This document shows positions 1 to 6,018 of a DNA stretch of 10,997 bases, piece by piece. The DNA is from Cellvibrionaceae bacterium (GTDB lineage Bacteria > Pseudomonadota > Gammaproteobacteria > Pseudomonadales > Cellvibrionaceae). The DNA lies in NCBI GenBank assembly GCA_027012915.1, contig JALUYN010000419.1, forward strand, positions 1 to 10,997, given 5' to 3'. Below the pieces are notes generated by a model. The model did not search any database, was not told the DNA's origin, and saw only the letters and a program-made list of their open reading frames with translations. The translations under genes and the position numbers were made by a program. How positions within the stretch are numbered: position 1 is the stretch's first letter; every line of letters starts with the position of its first letter.

Positions 1-47
1 CCTTGCTCGATGGCAAAAAGATCTGGAAGGAAAAGTTTGTAAACTGA
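1..47 (+). CDS. Possible C-terminal end of an upstream gene (partial)
   Basis: Reading from base 3, a short open stretch ends in TGA at 45-47 and encodes a basic tail that begins LLDGKKIW and ends KFVN. It looks like an ordinary protein C-terminus. The other two plus frames are also open for 13-18 codons (stops at 40-42 and 56-58), so frame choice rests only on residue composition. No family can be assigned. It could be non-coding. Confidence 0.25.
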   Translation, partial: LLDGKKIWKEKFVN

Positions 48-345
48 ACCTGACCTGACAGACACCTTCATAAAAAATCGGTAACTGTCAGATCAAGTCT
101 GAATTACTACACTTAATGATAGATGACGCTTATATCTCATCCAGACTCAAACGGGGGGTATCTAAGAATGGTTCGCCATGCGAAAAAAAATGTTAATAAC
201 CGTGAATTATATTGTCAGTAATATTTACAGGATTTTCTTATTTCCCCTCTGACAGGGTAATACTGCAACAAAAAAAGTGATCGTAGAGCATCTAACTACT
301 CATCGTTGTCGTCACGCGTACCGCAATTTTATACTGTGGGCAGAA
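48..345. other. Intergenic region without a recognisable gene
   Basis: No convincing coding frame on either strand. An inverted repeat CTGACAG (55-61) / CTGTCAG (85-91) is separated by 23 bases and has no T-tract, so it is a poor terminator. ATGG-TTCG-CCAT at 168-179 could form a small tetraloop hairpin. The stretch is AT-rich with several A runs. No clear terminator was found for the minus-strand gene that ends at 346. Confidence 0.5.
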
Positions 346-651
346 CTAAGAATGAATATTGTCAGTACGGCTTGCCATAAAGAAGTCATTGGGTAGCAGA
401 CCGTCCACGGAGTGAGTCCACCAACTTACCGTGACTCTGCCCCATTCCAAAATAATTTGCGGATGATGATTGTGTTGCTCCGCAATCTTCGCCAAGGCGT
501 TAACGAACTTTAGACACCTTTCGTACGACGAAAACTTGTAAACTTTTCGCAACTGAAGGATGCCCGCATCGGAAACTACAACCCAATCCCGAACTTCGGA
601 CAATAGCTTCTGCGCTTCGGCATAGCCAAGCGCTCTGGACTTTGGCAACAC
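346..651 (-). CDS. phhB: Pterin-4a-carbinolamine dehydratase (PCD/DCoH family)
   Basis: A protein of 101 residues, the usual size for this single-domain cytosolic family. PCD dehydrates 4a-hydroxytetrahydrobiopterin during pterin recycling, classically with phenylalanine hydroxylase. The signature is EQHNHHP at about residues 58-64, followed by W, the TVSWWTH segment and a downstream Asp, matching the family active-site pattern of paired histidines, Pro, aromatic, His and Asp. The start is GTG at 649-651, with AGGAGA seven bases upstream. It lies 64 bp downstream of the SDR gene on the same strand and could be the last gene of that unit. No phenylalanine hydroxylase gene is visible here. The PCD family (COG2154) has also been linked to molybdopterin-enzyme function, and a molybdoenzyme lies about 2 kb away, but a link between the two here is inference. 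Confidence 0.9.
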   Translation of the reverse strand: MLPKSRALGYAEAQKLLSEVRDWVVVSDAGILQLRKVYKFSSYERCLKFVNALAKIAEQHNHHPQIILEWGRVTVSWWTHSVDGLLPNDFFMASRTDNIHS

Positions 652-694
652 AATAATCTCTCCTGCGTCTTTATTTAGAGCGCAGTCTCTACAC

Positions 695-713
695 CCACTT
701 AGGGGCCAAGTGG
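695..713 (-). repeat. Small hairpin between the SDR and PCD genes
   Basis: CCACTT (695-700) and AAGTGG (708-713) form a perfect 6-bp stem with a 7-base loop, starting two bases after the SDR stop codon on the minus strand. No T-tract follows, so it is not a canonical terminator. It may affect mRNA stability or partly uncouple the two genes. A weaker 5-bp inverted repeat (663-667 / 681-685) lies next to the PCD ribosome binding site. Confidence 0.35.
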
Positions 714-715
714 AA

Positions 716-1444
716 TCACTTAGCCAGAAAACGAGCGGGCAGACAACGCATCAGTCTGGCAACCACGGCCCAAGGCCAACCCGGCACGAAAGAAAACGAA
801 ACTTTTCGTTCTATCTTATCCACCAGTTCCCGGGAACCTTTCTCCAATGAAATCACAAAAGGCCGGCTCTTCGCACCCTGATTTATGGGGGTATCGATAT
901 ATCCTGGCGCCAATATCGTCACATCAATGGGTTCGCGAGCACTCTCTAGCTGTAGAGCCTTCAAATAAGTGGTAACAAAACTCTTGGAACCACAGTAGAC
1001 ACCAATGGACGGCATTCCACGCTCCCCCGCCACGGAACTCAACCCCACAATCTGACCAAAACCTTGCTTGCGCAGAATGGGCAGCGCGTATTCCACCGTC
1101 GCCATTAATCCTACAATATTGGTATCGACGGTAGCCTTAACCTCCTCGAAGTCACCCTCACCGATTCGGGTAGTGACTCCAATGCCAGCATTGGCAATCA
1201 CAATATCCAGGGAATAGAACTCTTCACTGACCTGTTTCAGGCAATCTTTGACGGCTTCTGAATCAGTTACATCTAGCGGATAGGCCTTAACATTTACACT
1301 ATAGGAGTCGGTCAGTTCACGAGCAAACTCCTCCATCGAACGGCGAGCTGCCAATGCCAGATTGTAGCCCCGCTGAGCGAACTCCCTAGCCATTCCCATG
1401 CCCAACCCGGACGACGCACCAGTGATAAAAACAGTCTTTGCCAT
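716..1444 (-). CDS. Short-chain dehydrogenase/reductase (classical SDR, probably NADP-preferring)
   Basis: A protein of 242 residues with a full classical SDR Rossmann fold. Visible motifs are TGASSGLG at 8-15 (cofactor binding), LDV around 57-59, NAG at 85-87, N109, S137, Y150 and K154 (catalytic tetrad, in YCGSK) and PG at 180-181. Arginines at 34-35 after the second strand suggest NADP(H) rather than NAD(H). The last ~25 residues are hydrophobic and basic (PWAVVARL, then LPARFLAK), so the protein may touch the membrane. The substrate cannot be told from sequence; keto/hydroxy oxidoreduction of a lipid-like compound is a guess. ATG is at 1442-1444. It lies 26 bp downstream of the AraC-type regulator on the same strand, so co-transcription is likely. 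Confidence 0.9.
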   Translation of the reverse strand: MAKTVFITGASSGLGMGMAREFAQRGYNLALAARRSMEEFARELTDSYSVNVKAYPLDVTDSEAVKDCLKQVSEEFYSLDIVIANAGIGVTTRIGEGDFEEVKATVDTNIVGLMATVEYALPILRKQGFGQIVGLSSVAGERGMPSIGVYCGSKSFVTTYLKALQLESAREPIDVTILAPGYIDTPINQGAKSRPFVISLEKGSRELVDKIERKVSFSFVPGWPWAVVARLMRCLPARFLAK

Positions 1445-1470
1445 AATGGTCTTTCCCTTTGATTTGAATA

Positions 1471-2505
1471 CTATCGTGCAACGTGAACAGCTCTAAAACG
1501 CGCCCGATAATTGCTAGGCGAGTAATTGGTTCTGCGTTTGAAGAGTCGAATAAAAGAGCTAATATCTTCATAGCCTATCGCATGTGTTATGTCATCGACA
1601 CTGCGATTGGATTGCACCAGTAGTTTGCTGGCCACATCGAGTCGTACTTCTTGCAGATAATTTAGCGGTGTCACCCCGGTTGCCAACTTGAAACGCCGAA
1701 CCAAAGATCGGTTCGACAGACCAAACTGATCACCAACGCTTTCCATGGTAATGCGCTCAGCGTAATGGTTTTCCATCCATCGCTGCACTTCGAGAATCAC
1801 CGGGTCACCGTGGTGCTTCTTGCTGGACAATGGCGAAAAAGACAGCTGAGTCGAACGCTCCAGGTCCACCATAAAGTGCTTGGCCGCGTCCATCGCGGTC
1901 TGATGATCACAAAATAGCTCCACCAGGTACAACCCCAAATCGAACCAGGATGTACCGCCGGCGTCACACAGCACATTGCCATCGTGCACCAACAGCTGGT
2001 CCGGCTGCAGATCTACCTCGGGATAGCGACTGCGAAACAGATCCACATTATTCCAAAAGGTCGTAGCCTTCTTTCCCGCAAGCAGCCCAGCTTCCGCCAG
2101 AAAGAACGAACCATTGCTGTTGCTACCGATCAGACTGCCATTGGCCGCGGCTTTCTGGAGGACGTCAACAATGTACCCATTGTTTTCTAATGCCAACTCC
2201 ACATCACCAGCTATAGTGGGCACCAGATAGACATCACTGTGCGCGATATCATCGATGGAGCAGTGAGGCGTAATGGATAACTGGTTCATTACCTTGACGG
2301 GCTCACCATTATCGCTGGCAATACGTACCTGAAACCGATTCTCCAATACCTCATTGTCCTGCTTCTGCCCCTTGCGCTTGGCGTAAACGCCACCGGCGAA
2401 AAACAGAAGATCGTTAATTCCCATAACGGCGGCGGCCAAGGCGTAGTCAAACACCAGTATAGTAATACTCACCGAGTCTGACTTTTGAGTCGTAATAGTG
2501 TTCAT
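1471..2505 (-). CDS. AraC-family transcriptional regulator with N-terminal DJ-1/PfpI-like domain (GlxA type)
   Basis: A protein of about 344 residues with two parts. Residues ~12-190 form a DJ-1/PfpI (glutamine-amidotransferase-like) domain, recognised by ILVFDYALAAAVMG near the start and the GSNSNGSFFLAEAGLLAGKKA stretch from 127. Residues ~235-335 form an AraC/XylS double helix-turn-helix: LSNRSLVRRFKLATG, the AxxLL helix, then AIGYEDISSFIRLFKRRT and SPSNYR. In GlxA relatives the first motif reads SxCxG. Here the Cys position is Ser130, so the domain probably senses a ligand rather than catalyses. I prefer ATG at 2503-2505; the frame opens at TTG 2515-2517, which would add four residues. 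It is divergent from the molybdoenzyme gene and 26 bp upstream of the SDR, so it is the obvious candidate regulator of both. Its ligand is unknown. Confidence 0.9.
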   Translation of the reverse strand: MNTITTQKSDSVSITILVFDYALAAAVMGINDLLFFAGGVYAKRKGQKQDNEVLENRFQVRIASDNGEPVKVMNQLSITPHCSIDDIAHSDVYLVPTIAGDVELALENNGYIVDVLQKAAANGSLIGSNSNGSFFLAEAGLLAGKKATTFWNNVDLFRSRYPEVDLQPDQLLVHDGNVLCDAGGTSWFDLGLYLVELFCDHQTAMDAAKHFMVDLERSTQLSFSPLSSKKHHGDPVILEVQRWMENHYAERITMESVGDQFGLSNRSLVRRFKLATGVTPLNYLQEVRLDVASKLLVQSNRSVDDITHAIGYEDISSFIRLFKRRTNYSPSNYRARFRAVHVAR

Positions 2506-2526
2506 AAATTCACACAAGCTGTATCA

Positions 2527-2554
2527 GTTATATGCACAGGCCGAACACTACCAA
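2527..2554 (-). promoter_or_regulatory. Candidate sigma70 promoter for the AraC-SDR unit
   Basis: On the minus strand TTGGTA (2549-2554) and TATAAC (2527-2532) match 4/6 and 5/6 of the -35 and -10 consensus with a 16-bp spacer. Transcription would start near 2520, leaving a leader of about 15 bases before the ATG at 2505. Found by eye only. Confidence 0.35.
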
Positions 2555-2595
2555 TAAAATCGCGCCGCCATAATGGCCAAAATAACCAATTTTAT
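2554..2595. promoter_or_regulatory. Palindromic operator candidate in the divergent promoter region
   Basis: GCCAT-A-ATGGC at 2567-2577 is a perfect 11-bp palindrome around one central base. It is flanked by a wider inverted repeat, ATAAAAT (2554-2560) and ATTTTAT (2589-2595), whose centre falls within three bases of the palindrome centre. It lies between the divergent regulator and molybdoenzyme genes. AraC proteins often bind direct repeats, so the palindrome could belong to another regulator. A plus-strand TACAAT (-10-like, 2605-2610) without a good -35 lies just to the right, as expected for an activator-dependent promoter. Confidence 0.3.
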
Positions 2596-2693
2596 GTCGT
2601 TTACTACAATTACGTATTTGCCTGTCAACTGCGAGAATTTTGCGTTTAACAATACAACTAAAAGCAAGAGATAACGGGGCTACAGGCAGAACT

Positions 2694-4832
2694 ATGAGCG
2701 ACATTCAAACCCACTATCGCACGTGCAATATTTGCGAAGCCATGTGCGGGCTGGAAATCAAACACCAGGGCGAAGAAATACTATCCATTAAGCCGGATAA
2801 ACAAGACCCCTTCAGCCGGGGACACATCTGTCCCAAAGCCGTTGCCCTGCAGGATTACTACAAAGACCAGGACCGTATTCGCACGCCAATGAAAAGAACC
2901 GAGTCCGGCTGGCAGGAAATCAGCTGGGATGAAGCCCTGGATACCATTAAGGAGAAGATACACGCCATTCAAGCCGCTCATGGCAACAACGCGGTGGGTG
3001 TCTACATGGGCAATCCCAATGCACACAACCTGGGCAACGCACTGTTTCTGAAGCAATTCCATCGCGCACTCAAGACTAACAATCTCTACAGTTCGGCATC
3101 CGCCGACCAGCTGCCGCACCATGTGGCATCCAACTATATGTTTGGTTCAGGCATGGTTATTCCGGTTCCGGACATCAACCGCACAGACTATATGCTTATT
3201 ATTGGAGGCAACCCGGTAGTCTCCAATGGCAGCATGATGACCGCCGCCGGCGTACCCGATCGCATCAAGGACATTAAAAAGCGTGGCGGCAAGGTTATCG
3301 TTATCGACCCTCGCCGCACCGAAACCGCCAAACTGGCCTCTGAGCATATCTTTATTCGCCCGGAAAAAGATGCGCTGCTATTACTGGCGATGATTCACAC
3401 CATCATCGACGAAGATCTTGCTGACCTTGGCCACCTCGAGCAAATGACCCAGGGTTATGATGAGCTGGCTCAAGCGGCGAAAGACTTTACCCCAGCCAGT
3501 GTCGCCGACGTCGTGGGCATCAGCGCGGAGAAAATTCAGGAGCTGGCCCGGGATATGGCCAACGCCTCCTCTGCGGTTTGCTACAGTCGCATGGGAGCTT
3601 CCACGCAGTCCTTTGGCGGACTGTGCCTGTGGCTGACCAATGCCCTGAATATCATCACCGGTAACTTCGATAGCGAAGGCGGTGCGATGTTCCCGATGCC
3701 TGCCTTTGACCTTCTCGCGCAAACGCCAAAAGGCAAGAGCAGCAGCTATGGCCGCTATCAGTCTCGCGTGCGCCAGCTGCCCTTTTACAACTCGGAATTC
3801 CCCGTCGCTACCATGGCAGATGAAATGCTCACCGAGGGTGAAGGGCAAATTCGCGCCATGTTCACCATCGCCGGTAACCCGGTATTGTCGGCACCCGGTG
3901 GCGACGATCTGACCGAAGCCTTTGCCAATCTGGACTTTATGGTGTCCATTGATATCTATCTCAATGAAACCACCAAACACGCCGATATTTTCCTGCCTTC
4001 CACCACTGGTCTGGAAATCAACCACTACGACGTGTTCTTTAACAGCTTTTCTGTCAGCAACAACGCCAAGTTCTCGCCTGCCATGTTCGAGAAAGGCGAA
4101 AACCAAAAACACGACTGGGAAATTCTGAAAGCCTTGATGTGTCGACTCACCAATTCCGAAGACGACGGTATTACGCCTGAGATTATTCTCGACATGGGCC
4201 TCAAGTCCGGTGCTTACAAAGATCAGGGTATGAGCCTGCAAAAGCTGCTCGACAATCCTCATGGCATTGATCTTGGCCCACTTAAGCCCTGCCTGGAACA
4301 ACGCATTAAAACCGCGAATGGCCAGATTCAGTTGGCTCCCCAGTTTTACATCGACGATCTGCCACGCCTGAAGCAGTACGCCAAGGACGATGTTAAAACA
4401 CGCAGCGAGTACCCCTTCGACATGATCGGTCGCCGTTTGGCGCGCAGTCACAATACATGGACGCAAAACTCTCAGCGCCTGGTAAAAGGTAAAAACCCTA
4501 TTACTTTGCAACTGCACTCGCAAGACGCACAAGCGCTGGGCTTAAGCAGCGGCAGCATGGCTCGCGTGAGTTCCCCCACCGGTGAAGTCATCATGGAAGT
4601 AGCCGTCAACGACAATATTCTGCAGGGGGTTGTCAGTATTCCCCAGGGCTGGGGCCACAACCACAGTGACACTCAGATGAATATTGCCGCAACGCAGCCC
4701 GGCATAAGTATCAACAGTCTGACAGACGCCAAACGCATCGACCCTCTGACGGGCAATGCGGCATTCAATGGTACACCTGTAGCTATTGAAGCTCTGCCGA
4801 CTGAAGTAGCGACAAAAGTCAGTAACGGTTAG
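2694..4832 (+). CDS. Molybdopterin-dependent oxidoreductase with one 4Fe-4S cluster (DMSO-reductase/formate-dehydrogenase superfamily)
   Basis: About 712 residues from ATG 2694; the frame is open back to TTG 2640, but the extra 18 residues are unlike the family. The N-terminal cluster motif is complete: C11, C14, C18 and C46, followed by K48 (HICPKA). The central part (~60-560) is the molybdopterin oxidoreductase domain, with IIGGNPVVSNGS, VIVIDPRRTETA and ITGNFDSEGGA typical of bis-MGD binding. The C-terminal molydop-binding domain spans ~580-690 (IGRR, NPITLQLHSQDAQALGL, IPQGWGH). There is no Tat signal, so it is probably cytoplasmic. Counting from the TNN before the usual Mo-ligand Cys/Sec places Asp138 (SSASADQLPHH) at that position. 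No electron-transfer subunit is adjacent; the next gene, 10 bp on, is a DUF1295 membrane protein. Formate dehydrogenase is a common automatic name, but the substrate is unknown. Confidence 0.9.
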   Translation: MSDIQTHYRTCNICEAMCGLEIKHQGEEILSIKPDKQDPFSRGHICPKAVALQDYYKDQDRIRTPMKRTESGWQEISWDEALDTIKEKIHAIQAAHGNNAVGVYMGNPNAHNLGNALFLKQFHRALKTNNLYSSASADQLPHHVASNYMFGSGMVIPVPDINRTDYMLIIGGNPVVSNGSMMTAAGVPDRIKDIKKRGGKVIVIDPRRTETAKLASEHIFIRPEKDALLLLAMIHTIIDEDLADLGHLEQMTQGYDELAQAAKDFTPASVADVVGISAEKIQELARDMANASSAVCYSRMGASTQSFGGLCLWLTNALNIITGNFDSEGGAMFPMPAFDLLAQTPKGKSSSYGRYQSRVRQLPFYNSEFPVATMADEMLTEGEGQIRAMFTIAGNPVLSAPGGDDLTEAFANLDFMVSIDIYLNETTKHADIFLPSTTGLEINHYDVFFNSFSVSNNAKFSPAMFEKGENQKHDWEILKALMCRLTNSEDDGITPEIILDMGLKSGAYKDQGMSLQKLLDNPHGIDLGPLKPCLEQRIKTANGQIQLAPQFYIDDLPRLKQYAKDDVKTRSEYPFDMIGRRLARSHNTWTQNSQRLVKGKNPITLQLHSQDAQALGLSSGSMARVSSPTGEVIMEVAVNDNILQGVVSIPQGWGHNHSDTQMNIAATQPGISINSLTDAKRIDPLTGNAAFNGTPVAIEALPTEVATKVSNG

Positions 4833-4842
4833 GGAGCAGATT

Positions 4843-6018
4843 ATGTTGAAGTATTTTTCTCCACTCACCACATTTGTCCTCGGCTGGGCGCTGCTCCTAA
4901 GCCTGCCTATGTTCCATGAAATCAGCCTGATCAATGGGTTGGCGCAGTTAACTCTGTTTGCCCTGGTCGTGTGTCTGCCAGCCTGGAAGACCGGCCGTCT
5001 GTCCTATGTGGATATTGGCTGGCCTCTGGGACTCGCGGTTATCGGATTGATGACGCTGCTTCTGGCCGAAGGCGACACTCTGCGTAAAACAGTCGTTGCC
5101 TTTGTCTATCTGTTTGTCGGCCTGCGCATGGGCTTAACGGCACTTAGAATGCTGCGCCTGGGAGCCTTTGACAAAGAACTTCCTCGCTACCTGTTTCAGC
5201 GCCGCCGCTGGGAAAAGCATGGCAAAACCAATACCATGCTGGCCATTCAGGTGGATGCCGTATTGCAGGGACTGGCCAACGCTTCGTTTCTGGCGGTTCC
5301 AGCCCTGATTATCGCTGCCAACCCCAGCCCTGAGTATTCGATCCTGGAAATCCTTGGGCTGGTGATTTGGCTGGGGGCATTTGCCATAGAGACCATTGCT
5401 GACAAGCAAAAACACGGTTTTATGGTGGAGATGAAGCGCCGCGGCGAGAAGAGAAAAGTGTGCAATGTGGGACTGTGGCGCTACAGCCGTCACCCCAACT
5501 ACTTTGCCGAGTGGATGGTATGGAACGCACTGGTGGTTACCGCCATTCCATCGTTCCTGGCGCTGTATGAATCGCTCGATCTTGTATGGTGGCTACTGTT
5601 AGGCATTTGCCTGCTGAACGCTTCTTATATTATGTACAACACACTGGTGTACTTTACCGGTGCGGTACCTTCGGAGTACTACTCGGTGCAGAAACGTCCG
5701 GACTACAAGACCTATCAGCAGACTACCAATATGTTCTTTCCAGGACCGGTAAAAAAGCTGAGGAATTGCCGGCAGAGAATACTCAGTAACGCCCCAAGCA
5801 GTGTCTATATAGCTCAAGGGGGCGGAGTAGCTTACCTACTCCGCCCCTTCTGTTTTGAGGACGTGCTAAGTTCACAAGGTTCCCGCTTCCGCCGGAATGA
5901 CGAGGTTAGATTAGGTGAATCTTCTGATACAAAAAAGCCGGGCACTGCCCGGCTTTTTAACGGACTGAAGTTGTCAAACTTATTTGATTTCCAACGCCTG
6001 TTCTTCGATCTTGGCTGA
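4843..6018 (+). CDS. DUF1295 (steroid 5-alpha-reductase/ICMT-like) membrane protein, with abnormal C-terminal read-through
   Basis: The conserved part, residues 1 to ~305, is a polytopic inner-membrane protein with about seven or eight hydrophobic segments. It carries the DUF1295 signature GLWRYSRHPNYF at 210-221, shared with steroid 5-alpha-reductases and isoprenylcysteine methyltransferases, and ends in the usual YYSVQKRPDYKTYQQTT block. It may act on a lipid; no substrate can be named. ATG 4843 has GGGAG (4832-4836) in front and is 10 bp after the molybdoenzyme, so the two are co-transcribed. The frame as given continues for 86 residues after K305, through two terminator hairpins and 39 bp into the convergent fumarase 3' end. 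That tail is almost certainly not native: a one-base shift in the A run at 5751-5756 ends the protein as AEELPAENTQ at 5789, giving 315 residues. Sequence error, recent indel or programmed frameshift are all possible. Confidence 0.85.
   Translation: MLKYFSPLTTFVLGWALLLSLPMFHEISLINGLAQLTLFALVVCLPAWKTGRLSYVDIGWPLGLAVIGLMTLLLAEGDTLRKTVVAFVYLFVGLRMGLTALRMLRLGAFDKELPRYLFQRRRWEKHGKTNTMLAIQVDAVLQGLANASFLAVPALIIAANPSPEYSILEILGLVIWLGAFAIETIADKQKHGFMVEMKRRGEKRKVCNVGLWRYSRHPNYFAEWMVWNALVVTAIPSFLALYESLDLVWWLLLGICLLNASYIMYNTLVYFTGAVPSEYYSVQKRPDYKTYQQTTNMFFPGPVKKLRNCRQRILSNAPSSVYIAQGGGVAYLLRPFCFEDVLSSQGSRFRRNDEVRLGESSDTKKPGTARLFNGLKLSNLFDFQRLFFDLG
5751..5789 (+). other. A_AAA_AAG slippery heptamer and alternative -1 frame terminus of the DUF1295 gene
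   Basis: Bases 5751-5757 are A AAA AAG in exact register with the zero frame (gtA AAA AAG), the canonical bacterial -1 slippery site. A -1 shift, or one extra A in the run, continues with ten codons and stops at TAA 5787-5789, just before the terminator hairpin that starts at 5819. That hairpin begins 62 bases after the heptamer, rather far for a stimulator. Confidence 0.55.
5819..5856 (+). terminator. Rho-independent terminator after the molybdoenzyme-DUF1295 pair
   Basis: A perfect 12-bp GC-rich stem, GGGGCGGAGTAG (5819-5830) and CTACTCCGCCCC (5836-5847), with loop CTTAC, followed by the T-rich tract ttctgtttt. Its place 30 bases after the -1 frame stop at 5789 supports that stop as the ancestral gene end. 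The design closely resembles the terminator after sodB. Confidence 0.85.
5879..5904. repeat. Degenerate REP-like palindrome
   Basis: A CCCGC-TTCC-GCCGGAATGACG-like stretch lies between two terminators. It resembles the dispersed intergenic element of the form TTCCCGC-n-GCGGGAATGAC seen in many proteobacterial genomes, but the second arm has lost symmetry (GCCGG instead of GCGGG). Recognition is by pattern memory; only this copy is visible here. Confidence 0.4.
5932..5958 (-). terminator. Bidirectional terminator, mainly for fumarase
   Basis: AAAAAGCCGGGC (5932-5943) and GCCCGGCTTTTT (5947-5958) form a perfect 12-bp stem with a 3-base loop. Each strand shows a T run after the GC core. It lies 21 bases downstream of the fumarase stop on the minus strand and also blocks plus-strand read-through. 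Confidence 0.9.

Noticed and set aside
55..91. CTGACAG/CTGTCAG inverted repeat as a terminator for the gene at the window edge
   Set aside because: The loop is 23 bases, the stem has only seven pairs, and no T-tract follows.
2640..2693. TTG start extending the molybdoenzyme by 18 residues
   Set aside because: The extra residues do not fit the family N-terminus, which begins a few residues before the first cluster cysteine; ATG 2694 is more likely.
3381..4532. Long minus-strand open frame (383 codons) opposite the molybdoenzyme gene
   Set aside because: It lies entirely antisense to a clearly conserved coding region and its translation shows no family motif; it is a shadow of the codon usage on the plus strand.
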